Shown here: positions 40,087-49,115 of the stretch, piece by piece
Layout: each line of letters begins with the position of its first letter
How positions within the stretch are numbered: the stretch's first letter is position 1
Assembly (NCBI GenBank): GCA_902532525.1
Contig: CACAIK010000001.1
Location: forward strand, 62,001-126,000
Source: an uncultured Pelagibacteraceae bacterium
GTDB lineage: Bacteria; Pseudomonadota; Alphaproteobacteria; Pelagibacterales; Pelagibacteraceae
Direction of reading: 5' to 3'
Length of the DNA stretch: 64,000 nt
Made by a program: the position numbers and the translations under genes
The notes under the pieces: generated by a model
The model's input: only the letters and a program-made list of their open reading frames with translations
Told to the model about the DNA's origin: nothing
Database searches by the model: none

Positions 40087-41160
40087 TTAAACTAATTTTT
40101 CGTCAGAATAAACGCAACATTTCTCTGGTGGAAAATATAAATTTAATTCTCCATCTGGAATGGGTTTTTCTCTTTCTACTTTTGACTTAATCACTAAATC
40201 ACCCATTTTTCCTGTAAGGAGCTTAAAATTACCAAAGTCCTCAACTCTTGTAAGTTTAATTTTAACTGTATTACTTTTTTCTTTTTCAGCCAATTCTATG
40301 AACTCGGATCTAATACCCAGTTTAACATTTTTATCTTTTAAATTTCCTAAATTTGAATTTGTCTTAATTGTAGTATCATTAATTTTTACTTCATGATCAG
40401 AAGAAACAGTTGAATGAAAGATATTCATTGCAGGGGAGCCAATAAAATAACCTACAAAAGTTGTTTTAGGTTTTTCAAATAAATCTTTTGGCAATCCAAC
40501 TTGTACGATTTCACCTTGATCCATAACAATTATATTTTCTGCAAAAGTCATAGCTTCGTTTTGATCATGAGTTACATAAACCAATGTTGTTTTATATTGT
40601 TCATTGATTTCTTTTAAGTTTCTTCGAAGTCTAAATTTTAAATCTGGGTCTATAACCGTAAGAGGTTCGTCCATTAAAACAGCTGCAACGTCTTCTCGAA
40701 CCAACCCTCTACCTAAAGAGATAAGTTGTTTTTGATCAGCCGTTAATTTTCTTGCTGGTGAGTTTAAAAATGAAGATAAATTTAAAGTATCTGAAACTGC
40801 TTTTACTCTTTCTTCAATTTTTTCTTTTGTAAATTCCCTGCATCTTAGTGGAAACGCTAAATTATCATAAACAGTCATTGTATTGTAAATTACTGGGAAC
40901 TGGAAAACCTGGGCAATATTTCTATCTTCTGTTTTTAAATCAGTCACAGGTGTTTCATCGAATAATATTTCACCTTTGGATGGCCTCACTAATCCAGAAA
41001 CAATGTTTAACATCGTGGTTTTTCCACACCCAGAAGGTCCCAAAATTGCATACCGCTTGCCATTTTCCCAAGTCATTGAAAACGGATTAAGAGCATATGT
41101 TGGTTTTGGATCTAGAGGATTATAAGTATGAGAGATATTTGATAAATCAATTTTAGCCAT
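40087..41160 (-). CDS. ABC importer ATPase with degenerate signature motif
   Basis: 357 residues from the chosen start, sugar/polyol-type importer ATPase with a C-terminal regulatory TOBE domain (about 240-357). Walker A is normal (GPSGCGKTT, 41-49), Walker B is AVLMDE (160-165) and the switch His198 is in VTHDQ. The ABC signature, normally LSGGQ, is LTADQ (139-143). It is paired with the ATPase upstream, whose deviations are complementary. An ATG 12 bases further upstream (41172) lies within the Shine-Dalgarno, so the start MAKIDLSN is preferred. It overlaps the upstream gene by 8 bases. Confidence 0.92.
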   Translation of the reverse strand: MAKIDLSNISHTYNPLDPKPTYALNPFSMTWENGKRYAILGPSGCGKTTMLNIVSGLVRPSKGEILFDETPVTDLKTEDRNIAQVFQFPVIYNTMTVYDNLAFPLRCREFTKEKIEERVKAVSDTLNLSSFLNSPARKLTADQKQLISLGRGLVREDVAAVLMDEPLTVIDPDLKFRLRRNLKEINEQYKTTLVYVTHDQNEAMTFAENIIVMDQGEIVQVGLPKDLFEKPKTTFVGYFIGSPAMNIFHSTVSSDHEVKINDTTIKTNSNLGNLKDKNVKLGIRSEFIELAEKEKSNTVKIKLTRVEDFGNFKLLTGKMGDLVIKSKVEREKPIPDGELNLYFPPEKCCVYSDEKLV

Positions 41161-42232
41161 TTGTTCCTCCATATGGCGACGAAACTAATTTTTCATCTTC
41201 TCCAAAAGCATAAAACTTATTTGCATTAAAATTTATTTTTACTTTCTCATGAATTTTAAAATTCATTACTTCCTCGATTAAAGCAATTAATTTTGAATTT
41301 CCTCTTTTTAAGTGAAGCAATGTTTCTGAACCACTAATCTCTGCCAATTCTATTTCGAATTCTTCACCATTTTCATCAAGTTTTATCTCTGAAGCTCTAA
41401 TTCCAAAATTATAATCTTTATCTTCTAAATTCTTAAAATGATTTGGAATTTCTAGAGAAATATTCTCAAAGTTCAGATTTTTTGAATTTTTTGAACCCTT
41501 CAGAACATTCATTGGTGGATCATTTGATATTTCTGCAACTTTTAAATTAGATGGATTTTCAAAAATCTCTTTGGCAGGCCCTTTTTGTAATACCCTCCCT
41601 TCATCTAAAACAATTACTTCTCCATTTAGTTCCATTACTTCTTGAGGATCTGTTGTTGAGTAAATTAAAATTGTATCTTGGGAAAGTCCTTCTGAGAAAA
41701 TTCTTTTAAATTCTTCTCTTAATTGCTCTCTAAGTTTATAATCTAAATTAACTAACGGTTCGTCCAGCAATAAAATTTTTGCTTTTTTTGCAAGTGATCT
41801 TGCAAGTGCAACTCTTTGTTGCTGTCCGCCAGATAATTCCTGAATTTTTCTATTTTCAAATCCAACTAATCCAACAGTTTTTAGAGCTTCATCTACATCT
41901 TTTTTTATTTGCTCAGGACTTAATTTTCTTTGTTCTAATGGAAAAGTTATGTTTTCATAGACATTTAAATGAGGGTAATTAATAAATTGTTGATAGACCA
42001 TAGCAACATTTCTTTCCCAAACTGGTATTTTAATAAAGTCTTTTTCCTCAAAAGAAATTGAGCCTTGATCTGGATTTAATAATCCTGCAATTGTTTTTAA
42101 AAGAGTCGTTTTGCCAGATAAAGTTCTGCCTAAAATGGTATACAAATTACCTTTTTTAAAATTAAACGAGACATCGTTTAAATGAAATTGCTCATCAGGT
42201 TTATAAGAAATTTTCTCTCCAATTAAATTCAT
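41153..42232 (-). CDS. ABC importer ATPase with altered Walker A and H-loop
   Basis: 359 residues, sugar/polyol-type importer ATPase with a C-terminal TOBE region. The signature is canonical LSGGQQQR (133-140) and Walker B is ILLLDE (153-158). Walker A reads GRTLSGKT (35-42) instead of GxSGxGKT/S, and the switch histidine is replaced by Thr194 (STTDPQE). Together with the downstream ATPase it should form a heterodimer with one canonical and one degenerate ATP site. It starts at the permease stop and overlaps the next ATPase. Confidence 0.92.
   Translation of the reverse strand: MNLIGEKISYKPDEQFHLNDVSFNFKKGNLYTILGRTLSGKTTLLKTIAGLLNPDQGSISFEEKDFIKIPVWERNVAMVYQQFINYPHLNVYENITFPLEQRKLSPEQIKKDVDEALKTVGLVGFENRKIQELSGGQQQRVALARSLAKKAKILLLDEPLVNLDYKLREQLREEFKRIFSEGLSQDTILIYSTTDPQEVMELNGEVIVLDEGRVLQKGPAKEIFENPSNLKVAEISNDPPMNVLKGSKNSKNLNFENISLEIPNHFKNLEDKDYNFGIRASEIKLDENGEEFEIELAEISGSETLLHLKRGNSKLIALIEEVMNFKIHEKVKINFNANKFYAFGEDEKLVSSPYGGTNG
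41164..41170 (-). promoter_or_regulatory. Ribosome binding site that fixes the ATPase start
   Basis: GGAGGAA on the minus strand, three bases before the ATG at 41160 (measured from the last A; four to nine from the core). Because it overlaps the alternative ATG at 41172, it argues for the downstream start. Confidence 0.7.
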
Positions 42233-43080
42233 TATTTTAATGCTCCTGATAAATTTCCTTTTGATAGATATCTCTCAACTATAAATGCAACGATTATTAA
42301 TGGTGCAACTGAGACTAAAGCTGATGCCGAAAGGCTCCACCATGGTGTTATTGATGAATTAAGTGCAACAACTTTTACAGGTAACAATTGTACTTCAGTA
42401 AATGTCAAAATAAATGCAAAAAAGAAATCTATCCATCCAAAAATAATACAAAACATTCCCGCAACAATTAATCCAGGTATTGAATTTGGTAAAACAACTT
42501 TATAGAAAGCTTGATAGGGATTACACCCGTCAATTAATGCAGTCTCATCTAATTCTTTTGGAACTCTATTAAAAAAATCTACCATAATCCAAACAGCAAT
42601 TGGCATCAATAAAACAATATATACGACCACTAGACCTAATAAACTATCAAGCAATCCTATTGTGCTTAGAAAAATAAAGAAAGGAATTGATAATACAATT
42701 GGAGGCATGATTCTTTGTGAAATGAAGAAAAAAGTAATATCGTTGTTTCTTACAAATCCAGCTTTAAAGGTAAATCTTGATAGTGCATAGGCAGCAAGAG
42801 TACCAAGAACAATACTTATTAAACTAGCAGTACAGGTTACAAAAATACTATTAAAATAAGGCTCAACAATATCTACTCCACCTTTAGCAGGAGACTTAAT
42901 TAAAACTCTCCAACCCTCCAGTGTTGGTTCGAAATCTAACCAAGGTATATAAGTTACTTTACTATTTACAGATTGGAAGTCTTTAAAAGATGTTGATACA
43001 GCCCACAGAAATGGTGCAACGACAAATACAGTCCAAAATGTAATAAAGAAATATTTAAGAAAAGTGTAAAGTTTGCTCAT
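42232..43080 (-). CDS. ABC importer permease, MalG-like
   Basis: 282 residues with six membrane helices. The EAA loop that contacts the ATPase is ELDETALIDGCNPYQAFYKVVLPNSIPG (key part: DGCNPYQAFYKVVLP). It belongs to the CUT1 sugar/polyol class. It follows the MalF-like permease by 4 bases and abuts the first ATPase. The set of SBP, two permeases and two ATPases recalls the rhizobial glycerol transporter GlpVPQST, a similarity of layout only. Confidence 0.93.
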   Translation of the reverse strand: MSKLYTFLKYFFITFWTVFVVAPFLWAVSTSFKDFQSVNSKVTYIPWLDFEPTLEGWRVLIKSPAKGGVDIVEPYFNSIFVTCTASLISIVLGTLAAYALSRFTFKAGFVRNNDITFFFISQRIMPPIVLSIPFFIFLSTIGLLDSLLGLVVVYIVLLMPIAVWIMVDFFNRVPKELDETALIDGCNPYQAFYKVVLPNSIPGLIVAGMFCIIFGWIDFFFAFILTFTEVQLLPVKVVALNSSITPWWSLSASALVSVAPLIIVAFIVERYLSKGNLSGALK

Positions 43081-43084
43081 AGAG

Positions 43085-43951
43085 TTATTCTTTGATCATT
43101 AATTTGGTTAAAACTTTAGCTATTATCGTTAAACTGATAATCATTATGACAAGATAAGTAAAAGATAAGGTTGCTGCATAACCCATCTGAAATTCTCTTA
43201 ATCCTTTAATATAAATATAAAAACTTGACGTCTCAGTTGCAGTACCTGGCCCTCCTGAAGTCAAAACAAATACTGTATCCATTATTTTTGATGCCTCGAT
43301 AAGTCTTATTATTATTGCTCCAATTGATATTGGAGCCATCAAAGGAAAAGTTACATAAACAAATTTTCTAAATGGACTTGCTCCATCTATAGCGGCTGCT
43401 AAGAAGGGTTCTTTTGGAAGTGACAAAAGTCCAGCTAGTAATAGCAAAAACATAAACGGTGTCCATTGCCAAACCTCAACAATTATAACAGTAAACTTCG
43501 CAATAACTGGATCACTCAACCATAAAATAGGTTTTACTCCTAATCCACCTAACAAATCATTTACAGGACCGAGGGACTCATGAAAAAATGTTCTCCAAAT
43601 AACTGTCATTATTACTGGAGTTGTCATCATGGGTACTAGAAAAATTACTCTAAAAAATCTTTTAAATTTTATTTCTCTCCAAACCATCATCGCTAGAGCA
43701 AATCCGATAACATATTGAAGAATAACTGTGGTAACAGATAAAAAACTTAACCTAAAAAAGGACTCCCAAAACCTCGGGTCATCAGTAAATAACCTTATAT
43801 AATTCGTAATACCTATGAAGTTCATTTCTGGGGTATAACTATTCCATCCAGAAAGACTTAATCTAATAGTAAAAATAATTGGAAAGATTAGAATCCCAAT
43901 AAGTACAAACAATCCTGGGAATAAAAAAACAAACTTGTGTTTAAAATTCAT
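43085..43951 (-). CDS. ABC importer permease, MalF-like
   Basis: 288 residues with six membrane helices and no long periplasmic insertion. The EAA loop is FLAAAIDGASPFRKFVYVTFPLM (key part DGASPFRKFVYVTFP). Partner of the MalG-like permease encoded next. A stem-loop lies between the binding-protein gene and this start codon. Confidence 0.93.
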   Translation of the reverse strand: MNFKHKFVFLFPGLFVLIGILIFPIIFTIRLSLSGWNSYTPEMNFIGITNYIRLFTDDPRFWESFFRLSFLSVTTVILQYVIGFALAMMVWREIKFKRFFRVIFLVPMMTTPVIMTVIWRTFFHESLGPVNDLLGGLGVKPILWLSDPVIAKFTVIIVEVWQWTPFMFLLLLAGLLSLPKEPFLAAAIDGASPFRKFVYVTFPLMAPISIGAIIIRLIEASKIMDTVFVLTSGGPGTATETSSFYIYIKGLREFQMGYAATLSFTYLVIMIISLTIIAKVLTKLMIKE

Positions 43952-43976
43952 AATTTTTTTTTGGATTATTTTAAAA

Positions 43977-44000
43977 TGTGGCCGTTAAAAAACGGCCACA
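43977..44000 (-). terminator. Stem-loop between binding-protein and permease genes
   Basis: Perfect 10-bp stem (43977-43986 with 43991-44000), with GTGGCCG-type G-C-rich arms and a 4-base loop, followed on the minus strand by only four U. It lies 13 bases after the SBP stop. It could act as a partial terminator or as a 3'-end stabiliser of the SBP message. Confidence 0.75.
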
Positions 44001-44012
44001 AGTTTTACAAAA

Positions 44013-45548
44013 TTATTGCTTATTATCTTCCATTGCTACACCAACAGCATAGGCTTTTCTTACGTTATCTTTTCCTACTCTGTTAAGTATATCTTCCCAC
44101 TGTTTAGCAGCTTCGTCTAAAGCAGCTTGTGGAGATAATTGACCAGCTAATGCTTTTGCAGCAGCAGTAGCCAATGCAGCATTAAACTCAAAAGTTCCAG
44201 GAACTCTTAATGGAAATACTCTATTTTTACTTTGTTCCATTTGTGCAAGAGTATCAACATATGATTGAGCAATATCTTTATCCCAACCAATTTGTGTCCA
44301 TACATCAACTTTAAAGTCATCATTTCTAAATGGGTTTACACCAAATCTACCAATTCCAATATCTGCTTGGTGGTTAGCTTCGTTAGCAAAGAAACATAGG
44401 TAATCGAAAGCCATTTCTTTCTCTTTACTTTTCTTAGCTACTCCAACTGCCCATCCCCATACGAAGAAAGGAGCTTGGTTAAAGCCTTCATCCCAAGAGT
44501 TAGTTTTTCTATTCCAAACTTTCATTGCTCCTGGTAACTGTGCAGCACCAACTTTATTGTTTATTGGACTATCTGGTTGCATAGCAGCAACAAATGCATC
44601 ATCCCATGAAAAACTAAACAAAGTTTGTCCTCCACCAAATGATCCAATTTCATCACCTAAACCAAAATTTATTCCTCCTGGAGGAACATATTTAGTTGCC
44701 TCAACCCAGTCAGTTAAAGCTTCAACAAAACCTGGATTGTTAATTAGTGGTTTCATAGTTTCTAAATCAAAGAAAAAACCACCTGGTGTTTTTGGATTTT
44801 TAGAGTAAGCAGCAGATCTTGAATAGAAAGCAGCATACATTAGGTCATCTTTTTTCATAACTTCTGCTGATCCATATTCTTTCTCGCCATCACCATCCCA
44901 ATCCCATCCATTGAAATAAGCGGCCATTTCTCCATATTCTTTCCAAGTTGTTGGTACCTTTAGCTCTTTACCAGTAGCTTCCTTATATTGTTTTTGGTAC
45001 TCAGGATTATCAATTACATCTTTTCTATATTTTAGATAATGTCTGTCTCCATCAACCGGAAACTGATACATAACACCATCCCAAGATGCTACACCGATGT
45101 GAGACGGAGTAACGTCTTTCATTTGTTTCATCTCAACGTATTTCTTTGGAACTGGCTCTAAGTATCTTCTCCAATCGTTAATGAAGTTTGAAAATCCAAA
45201 AACGATGTCATATGGAGCTTGTCCAGCTTGAAATGGTACCATTGCTTTCGCATATAAGTCACCTGCTGGTGTATGAGTAACATCAACTTTTGCTCCAGTA
45301 AGTTTAGCGAACTGCTCAGCATGTAGAGCTGTTGGCTCTCCCATGACTGGTACAGCATGTGTATTAATCTTAAGCGTCTTGCCTTTATAGTTTTTCTTAG
45401 ACATAGACTCGTAAGAACAATCACCAGGAATATCCCCAGTTGCTTTGATATGTGGAAACTGATCACTCCACTTATCAGCATACGCAACAGGACTAAATAC
45501 CAACAAAGCTGATATTAGAGCGGTTACGCAAGTTTTTATTGTCTTCAT
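44013..45548 (-). CDS. ABC importer solute-binding protein
   Basis: 511 residues, with a signal peptide (1-24, ending PVAYADKW). Cluster B-like extracellular binding protein: the opening KGKTLKINTHAVPVMG and LTGAKVDVTHTPAGDLYAKAM are typical, and Trp/Asp-rich stretches (GWDWDGDGEKEYGSAE) suggest sugar or polyol contacts, with DGDGE possibly binding a metal. The ligand is not identifiable. Strong Shine-Dalgarno upstream, stem-loop downstream, then the two permeases and two ATPases. Confidence 0.92.
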   Translation of the reverse strand: MKTIKTCVTALISALLVFSPVAYADKWSDQFPHIKATGDIPGDCSYESMSKKNYKGKTLKINTHAVPVMGEPTALHAEQFAKLTGAKVDVTHTPAGDLYAKAMVPFQAGQAPYDIVFGFSNFINDWRRYLEPVPKKYVEMKQMKDVTPSHIGVASWDGVMYQFPVDGDRHYLKYRKDVIDNPEYQKQYKEATGKELKVPTTWKEYGEMAAYFNGWDWDGDGEKEYGSAEVMKKDDLMYAAFYSRSAAYSKNPKTPGGFFFDLETMKPLINNPGFVEALTDWVEATKYVPPGGINFGLGDEIGSFGGGQTLFSFSWDDAFVAAMQPDSPINNKVGAAQLPGAMKVWNRKTNSWDEGFNQAPFFVWGWAVGVAKKSKEKEMAFDYLCFFANEANHQADIGIGRFGVNPFRNDDFKVDVWTQIGWDKDIAQSYVDTLAQMEQSKNRVFPLRVPGTFEFNAALATAAAKALAGQLSPQAALDEAAKQWEDILNRVGKDNVRKAYAVGVAMEDNKQ

Positions 45549-45554
45549 CTTTTT

Positions 45555-45561
45555 TCCTCTC
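45555..45561 (-). promoter_or_regulatory. Strong ribosome binding site of the ABC binding protein
   Basis: GAGAGGA on the minus strand, six bases before the ATG. A similar element precedes the adjacent alcohol dehydrogenase (46639-46645) and dctP. Confidence 0.65.
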
Positions 45562-45572
45562 TTTGTTGTTAA

Positions 45573-46634
45573 TTATGGAACTAACACTGCACGACCTTTA
45601 ATCTTACCATCATTTAAATCATGTAGTGCTTTATTAGCTTCTTCAAGTTTGTATTCTTTCATTGAAAGTTTTACTAAACCTTTATCTGCTAGTTCCATTA
45701 ATTCATATAATTCAGCCCATGTACCTACTAAGCTTCCAACTATACTTTTTTCTTGATCGATCATATCAATCGCCAAAACTCTTATTTCTTCTCCATAACC
45801 TACAATATAGAAAGTCCCAGTTGCTTTGGTCATTTTAATTCCCATTGGCGTAGAACCTTTTTCACCAACAAAATCTATAACAGCCTCTGCACCTTTTCCT
45901 TTCGTAAGTTCTTTTACTTTTTCAATTTCATTACCATCTATTAAAACCCCATGGTCAGCTCCTAGTTCCATTGCATGTTCTAAAGGTGCTTTTGCTTTTT
46001 CAACAACAATAATATTTGCAGCACACATTGCTTTCATACATTGAATTGCTATATGTCCTAATCCACCAGCACCTATGATTACACAATTTTCACCTGGCAG
46101 AAGGTGTCTAGTAGCTTTTTTTACAACTCTGTAAGCAGTCAAACCTGCGTCTGAAAATGGCGCAACGTCTATTGGACCTAAAACTTTTGGAATTTTTATT
46201 AGATTTCTTACGCTAGTTTGAAGTAATTCTGAATATCCCCCGTGTTTTACATTCAAACCTGCAAAAATTGGATCTTCAGCATGCATATCGTTTCCTCTTC
46301 TACAATCTAAGCATGTTCCTCCTGTGCCAGAAACTTTAGGGTGTAAAATAACTGCATCACCTTTTTTAAATCCTGTAACATCTTTACCAACTTCCTCTAT
46401 CCATCCAGCGTTCTCATGTCCCATTACCATCGGCAACAGATCGTTATTTTGATCTGTAATGTGCTTCCAAACTCCTTCAATTATATGCAAATCAGTTCTA
46501 CAAACACCTGCAGCTCCAATTTTAACAATCACATCGCTTGCTTTCTCAATTTTAGGATTTGGTAACTCTTCACCTGTGACCCAAACATCTGCTTTCATTT
46601 CTGGGTCATACTTATGTAAAACCTGTGCTTTCAT
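45573..46634 (-). CDS. Zinc-type alcohol dehydrogenase (medium-chain)
   Basis: 353 residues. NAD(P)-dependent alcohol/aldehyde oxidoreductase. Catalytic zinc ligands are Cys45 (GVCRTDLH), His73 and Glu74 (MGHENAGW); the dinucleotide loop is GAGGLGHIAIQ. The structural-zinc lobe keeps only two cysteines (CLDCRRGNDMHAED) instead of four, so that site is probably missing or changed. It lies upstream of the ABC importer operon (24-base spacer) with its own strong Shine-Dalgarno (46639-46645), which suggests oxidation of an alcohol such as an imported polyol. Substrate unproven. Confidence 0.9.
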   Translation of the reverse strand: MKAQVLHKYDPEMKADVWVTGEELPNPKIEKASDVIVKIGAAGVCRTDLHIIEGVWKHITDQNNDLLPMVMGHENAGWIEEVGKDVTGFKKGDAVILHPKVSGTGGTCLDCRRGNDMHAEDPIFAGLNVKHGGYSELLQTSVRNLIKIPKVLGPIDVAPFSDAGLTAYRVVKKATRHLLPGENCVIIGAGGLGHIAIQCMKAMCAANIIVVEKAKAPLEHAMELGADHGVLIDGNEIEKVKELTKGKGAEAVIDFVGEKGSTPMGIKMTKATGTFYIVGYGEEIRVLAIDMIDQEKSIVGSLVGTWAELYELMELADKGLVKLSMKEYKLEEANKALHDLNDGKIKGRAVLVP

Positions 46635-46739
46635 TATTTCCTCTCTAAATTTATTTTTTATAAATAAATTTTAAATTGAAATAAAAAATATGTCTAGAAA
46701 GTTAGAATAATTTTAATTACCAATTACAACTTCAGATTG

Positions 46740-47693
46740 TTAATTTACTTTGTTTTTGCAGTCTCCTGTTTTGAAAAACTCATCCATATTATCTATGGCC
46801 AGATTGGCCATTGCAGTTCTAGTTTCTTTAGTTGCACTACCTAAATGAGGAAGAATAAAAGCACTTTTGTGTTTAAGATATCCTGGATTTAAATTTGGTT
46901 CATTTTTGTATACATCTAGCCCGACTGCATAAACTTTTCTTCTTTCCAAAGCATCTATTAAAGCTTCATCTTCAATAATATCTCCTCTTGCAACATTGGT
47001 CACGACTGCACCTTTTGGTAATAGTTCTAGTGTATCTTTATTGATTAAATTTATTGTCTCTTTAGATGCAGGACAACATACCGAAAGGACATCAGAGACT
47101 TTCATCAAATCATTTAAGTTATCGTGGTAAGTTGCACCTTGTTCTTTTTCTTCGCTTAATTTTGAACGATTGTGATAATGAATTATCATACCTAAAGATT
47201 TAGCTATTTTAGCTATTTTTTGACCAATTCTACCCATGCCAAGTATTCCAAGTCTAGTGCCTGTTAATTGTTTACCAATCAACATATCTGCTGACCAAAC
47301 CCAGCCGCCTTCTCTAGCTTTTTCAATTCCTTCAGATGCTCTTCTGCATGCACCTAATATCAACAAAACCCCAATTTCTGCAGTGGCGTCAGTTAAAACA
47401 TCTGGTGTATTTGTAACTGCAATGCCTCTTTTCTTTGCAGCCTCTAAATCTATATTTCCAAAACCTACAGCAAAATTTGATATAATTTTAACACTATCAG
47501 GTAATTGATTAATTGTTTCTGCATCAAGCTTATCTGTTAGAGCAGATAAAATACCATCGCAGCCTGCACTCATCTCTATTAGCTTCTTTTGAGAGTAGAG
47601 TTCATCATTTAAATTAAAGTTAGCATCAAATAATTCTTTAGCTTTATCCTCACAAGATCTTAAAAGCCTTCTTGTGATTAAAATTTTTTTCAT
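46740..47693 (-). CDS. D-2-hydroxyacid dehydrogenase (glyoxylate/hydroxypyruvate reductase type)
   Basis: 317 residues. NAD(P)-linked. The cofactor loop is LGILGMGRIGQKIAK, the catalytic Arg lies in NVARGDIIEDEAL and the His in LPHLGSATKETR. Similarity is to GhrB/GyaR-type enzymes that reduce glyoxylate or hydroxypyruvate. It follows the FAD-linked dehydrogenase gene by 11 bases; the two could interconvert a D-2-hydroxyacid and its oxoacid (for example glycolate/glyoxylate). Confidence 0.9.
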   Translation of the reverse strand: MKKILITRRLLRSCEDKAKELFDANFNLNDELYSQKKLIEMSAGCDGILSALTDKLDAETINQLPDSVKIISNFAVGFGNIDLEAAKKRGIAVTNTPDVLTDATAEIGVLLILGACRRASEGIEKAREGGWVWSADMLIGKQLTGTRLGILGMGRIGQKIAKIAKSLGMIIHYHNRSKLSEEKEQGATYHDNLNDLMKVSDVLSVCCPASKETINLINKDTLELLPKGAVVTNVARGDIIEDEALIDALERRKVYAVGLDVYKNEPNLNPGYLKHKSAFILPHLGSATKETRTAMANLAIDNMDEFFKTGDCKNKVN

Positions 47694-47704
47694 TTTGTTT
47701 TGGA

Positions 47705-49078
47705 TTAATTTAGATCAAAAACCTTACCAGGATTCATGATATTGTTTACATCAATACTTCTTTTAATAGCTTTCATCACTGGCAAATTATCTGGATGCTC
47801 TCTTAATAGGTAATGTTTCTTTTGAAGACCAATTCCATGTTCTCCTGTAATTGTTCCCTCTAACTCTAAAGCTTTGTTAATTAGATCATCGCTGTATTGT
47901 CTAATTTTTTTTTGTTTTTCTTCATCATCAGGATCATACAATATTATGGAGTGAAAATTTCCATCTCCAACATGACCAACCATTGGTGCAGTTAGACCTA
48001 ATTTTTTTACTTCTTTTTCCGCCCATGAAATGCACTCTACTAACTTTGAAATTGGTACACAAACATCTGTAGAATACACTTTCATGTCATGACCTAAAGC
48101 TTTTACTGAATAGTAAACATCATGCCTTGCTTTCCATAATATTTTTTGTTCTTCAGGAGAAGATGCCCATTGAAAATCACTTCCACCATTATTTTTTGAT
48201 AATTCCTCAACAATTTTTATAGACTCGTTATTTGATAGTTCACTACCATGGAATTCAAAGAATAAAGTTGGTGATGCTTTGATGTTTTCTAGCTTTGAAT
48301 ATTTAATGCTAATTTCCATTTGGTCTTTGTTTAACATTTCAATTCTTGCAATTGGAACACCGTACTGAATAACTTCTTGCGCTGTCTTTACTGCTGAGTC
48401 TAAATCTGGAAAATAGCAAACTGCACTCATTATGCTTTCAGGTATTGGTGATAGTCTTAATTGAACTTCTGTAATAATTCCTAATGTTCCCTCAGATCCA
48501 ATAAACAAATTAGTTAAGTTATATCCCGCAGAAGTTTTTTTAGTTCTTGCACCAGTTTTAATTATGTCTCCATTTGGTAAAACAACTGTTAAGCCAGAAA
48601 TAACTGTTCTCATTGTTCCATATTTCACTGCCATTGTTCCTGAAGCTGAAGTAGATGCCATTCCACCGAGTGCAGCATCTGCACCAGGATCTATCGGAAA
48701 AAATACTCCATCTTCTCTTAAATATTCATTTAATTGCTTTCTTGTTACATTTGCTTGCACCCTGCAGTCAAAATCCTCAGCATTTACACTTAAAACTTTA
48801 TTCATTTTTTCTAAAGAAATCGTAATACCATTTTGATTTCCAACAACATGGCCTTCAAGAGATGTGCCGGTTCCAAATGGAACCACTGGAATTTTATGCT
48901 CGTTACAAATTTTTAGAATTTTTGAAACTTCTTCATTAGTTTCTGGAAATACAACTGCCTTTGATAATATTGGGTTATAGGTATCTTCCCCTCTTGCATA
49001 ATTTGCACGAGTAGATTCTGAGGTAGAAAATCTTCCGTTAAATATCTTTTTTAATTCTGCTTGGACGGTTTCGTTCAT
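47705..49078 (-). CDS. FAD-linked D-lactate/glycolate dehydrogenase family protein
   Basis: 457 residues. FAD-binding-4 domain (PVVPFGTGTSLEGHVVG, about 57-73; GSEGTLGIITEVQL) and the C-terminal FAD-oxidase domain (VGHVGDGNFHS with a metal-binding His, GEHGIGLQKKHYL, NPGKVFDLN). Length matches D-lactate dehydrogenase (cytochrome) and GlcD. GlcE and GlcF partners of glycolate oxidase are not adjacent, so a single-subunit D-2-hydroxyacid dehydrogenase is more likely. 37 bases separate it from the aminotransferase. Confidence 0.88.
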   Translation of the reverse strand: MNETVQAELKKIFNGRFSTSESTRANYARGEDTYNPILSKAVVFPETNEEVSKILKICNEHKIPVVPFGTGTSLEGHVVGNQNGITISLEKMNKVLSVNAEDFDCRVQANVTRKQLNEYLREDGVFFPIDPGADAALGGMASTSASGTMAVKYGTMRTVISGLTVVLPNGDIIKTGARTKKTSAGYNLTNLFIGSEGTLGIITEVQLRLSPIPESIMSAVCYFPDLDSAVKTAQEVIQYGVPIARIEMLNKDQMEISIKYSKLENIKASPTLFFEFHGSELSNNESIKIVEELSKNNGGSDFQWASSPEEQKILWKARHDVYYSVKALGHDMKVYSTDVCVPISKLVECISWAEKEVKKLGLTAPMVGHVGDGNFHSIILYDPDDEEKQKKIRQYSDDLINKALELEGTITGEHGIGLQKKHYLLREHPDNLPVMKAIKRSIDVNNIMNPGKVFDLN

Positions 49079-49115
49079 TCTTTAATAATACAAAAATATT
49101 GATTAAAAATACAGT

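Noticed and set aside
40087..45548. Naming the ABC system as the glycerol importer GlpVPQST or the glycerol-3-phosphate importer UgpBAEC
   Set aside because: The layout of two ATPases fits the first, but no ligand-specific residues could be verified.
46635..46739. AT-only inverted repeat upstream of the alcohol dehydrogenase
   Set aside because: Only A-T pairs in a very AT-rich spacer; expected by chance.
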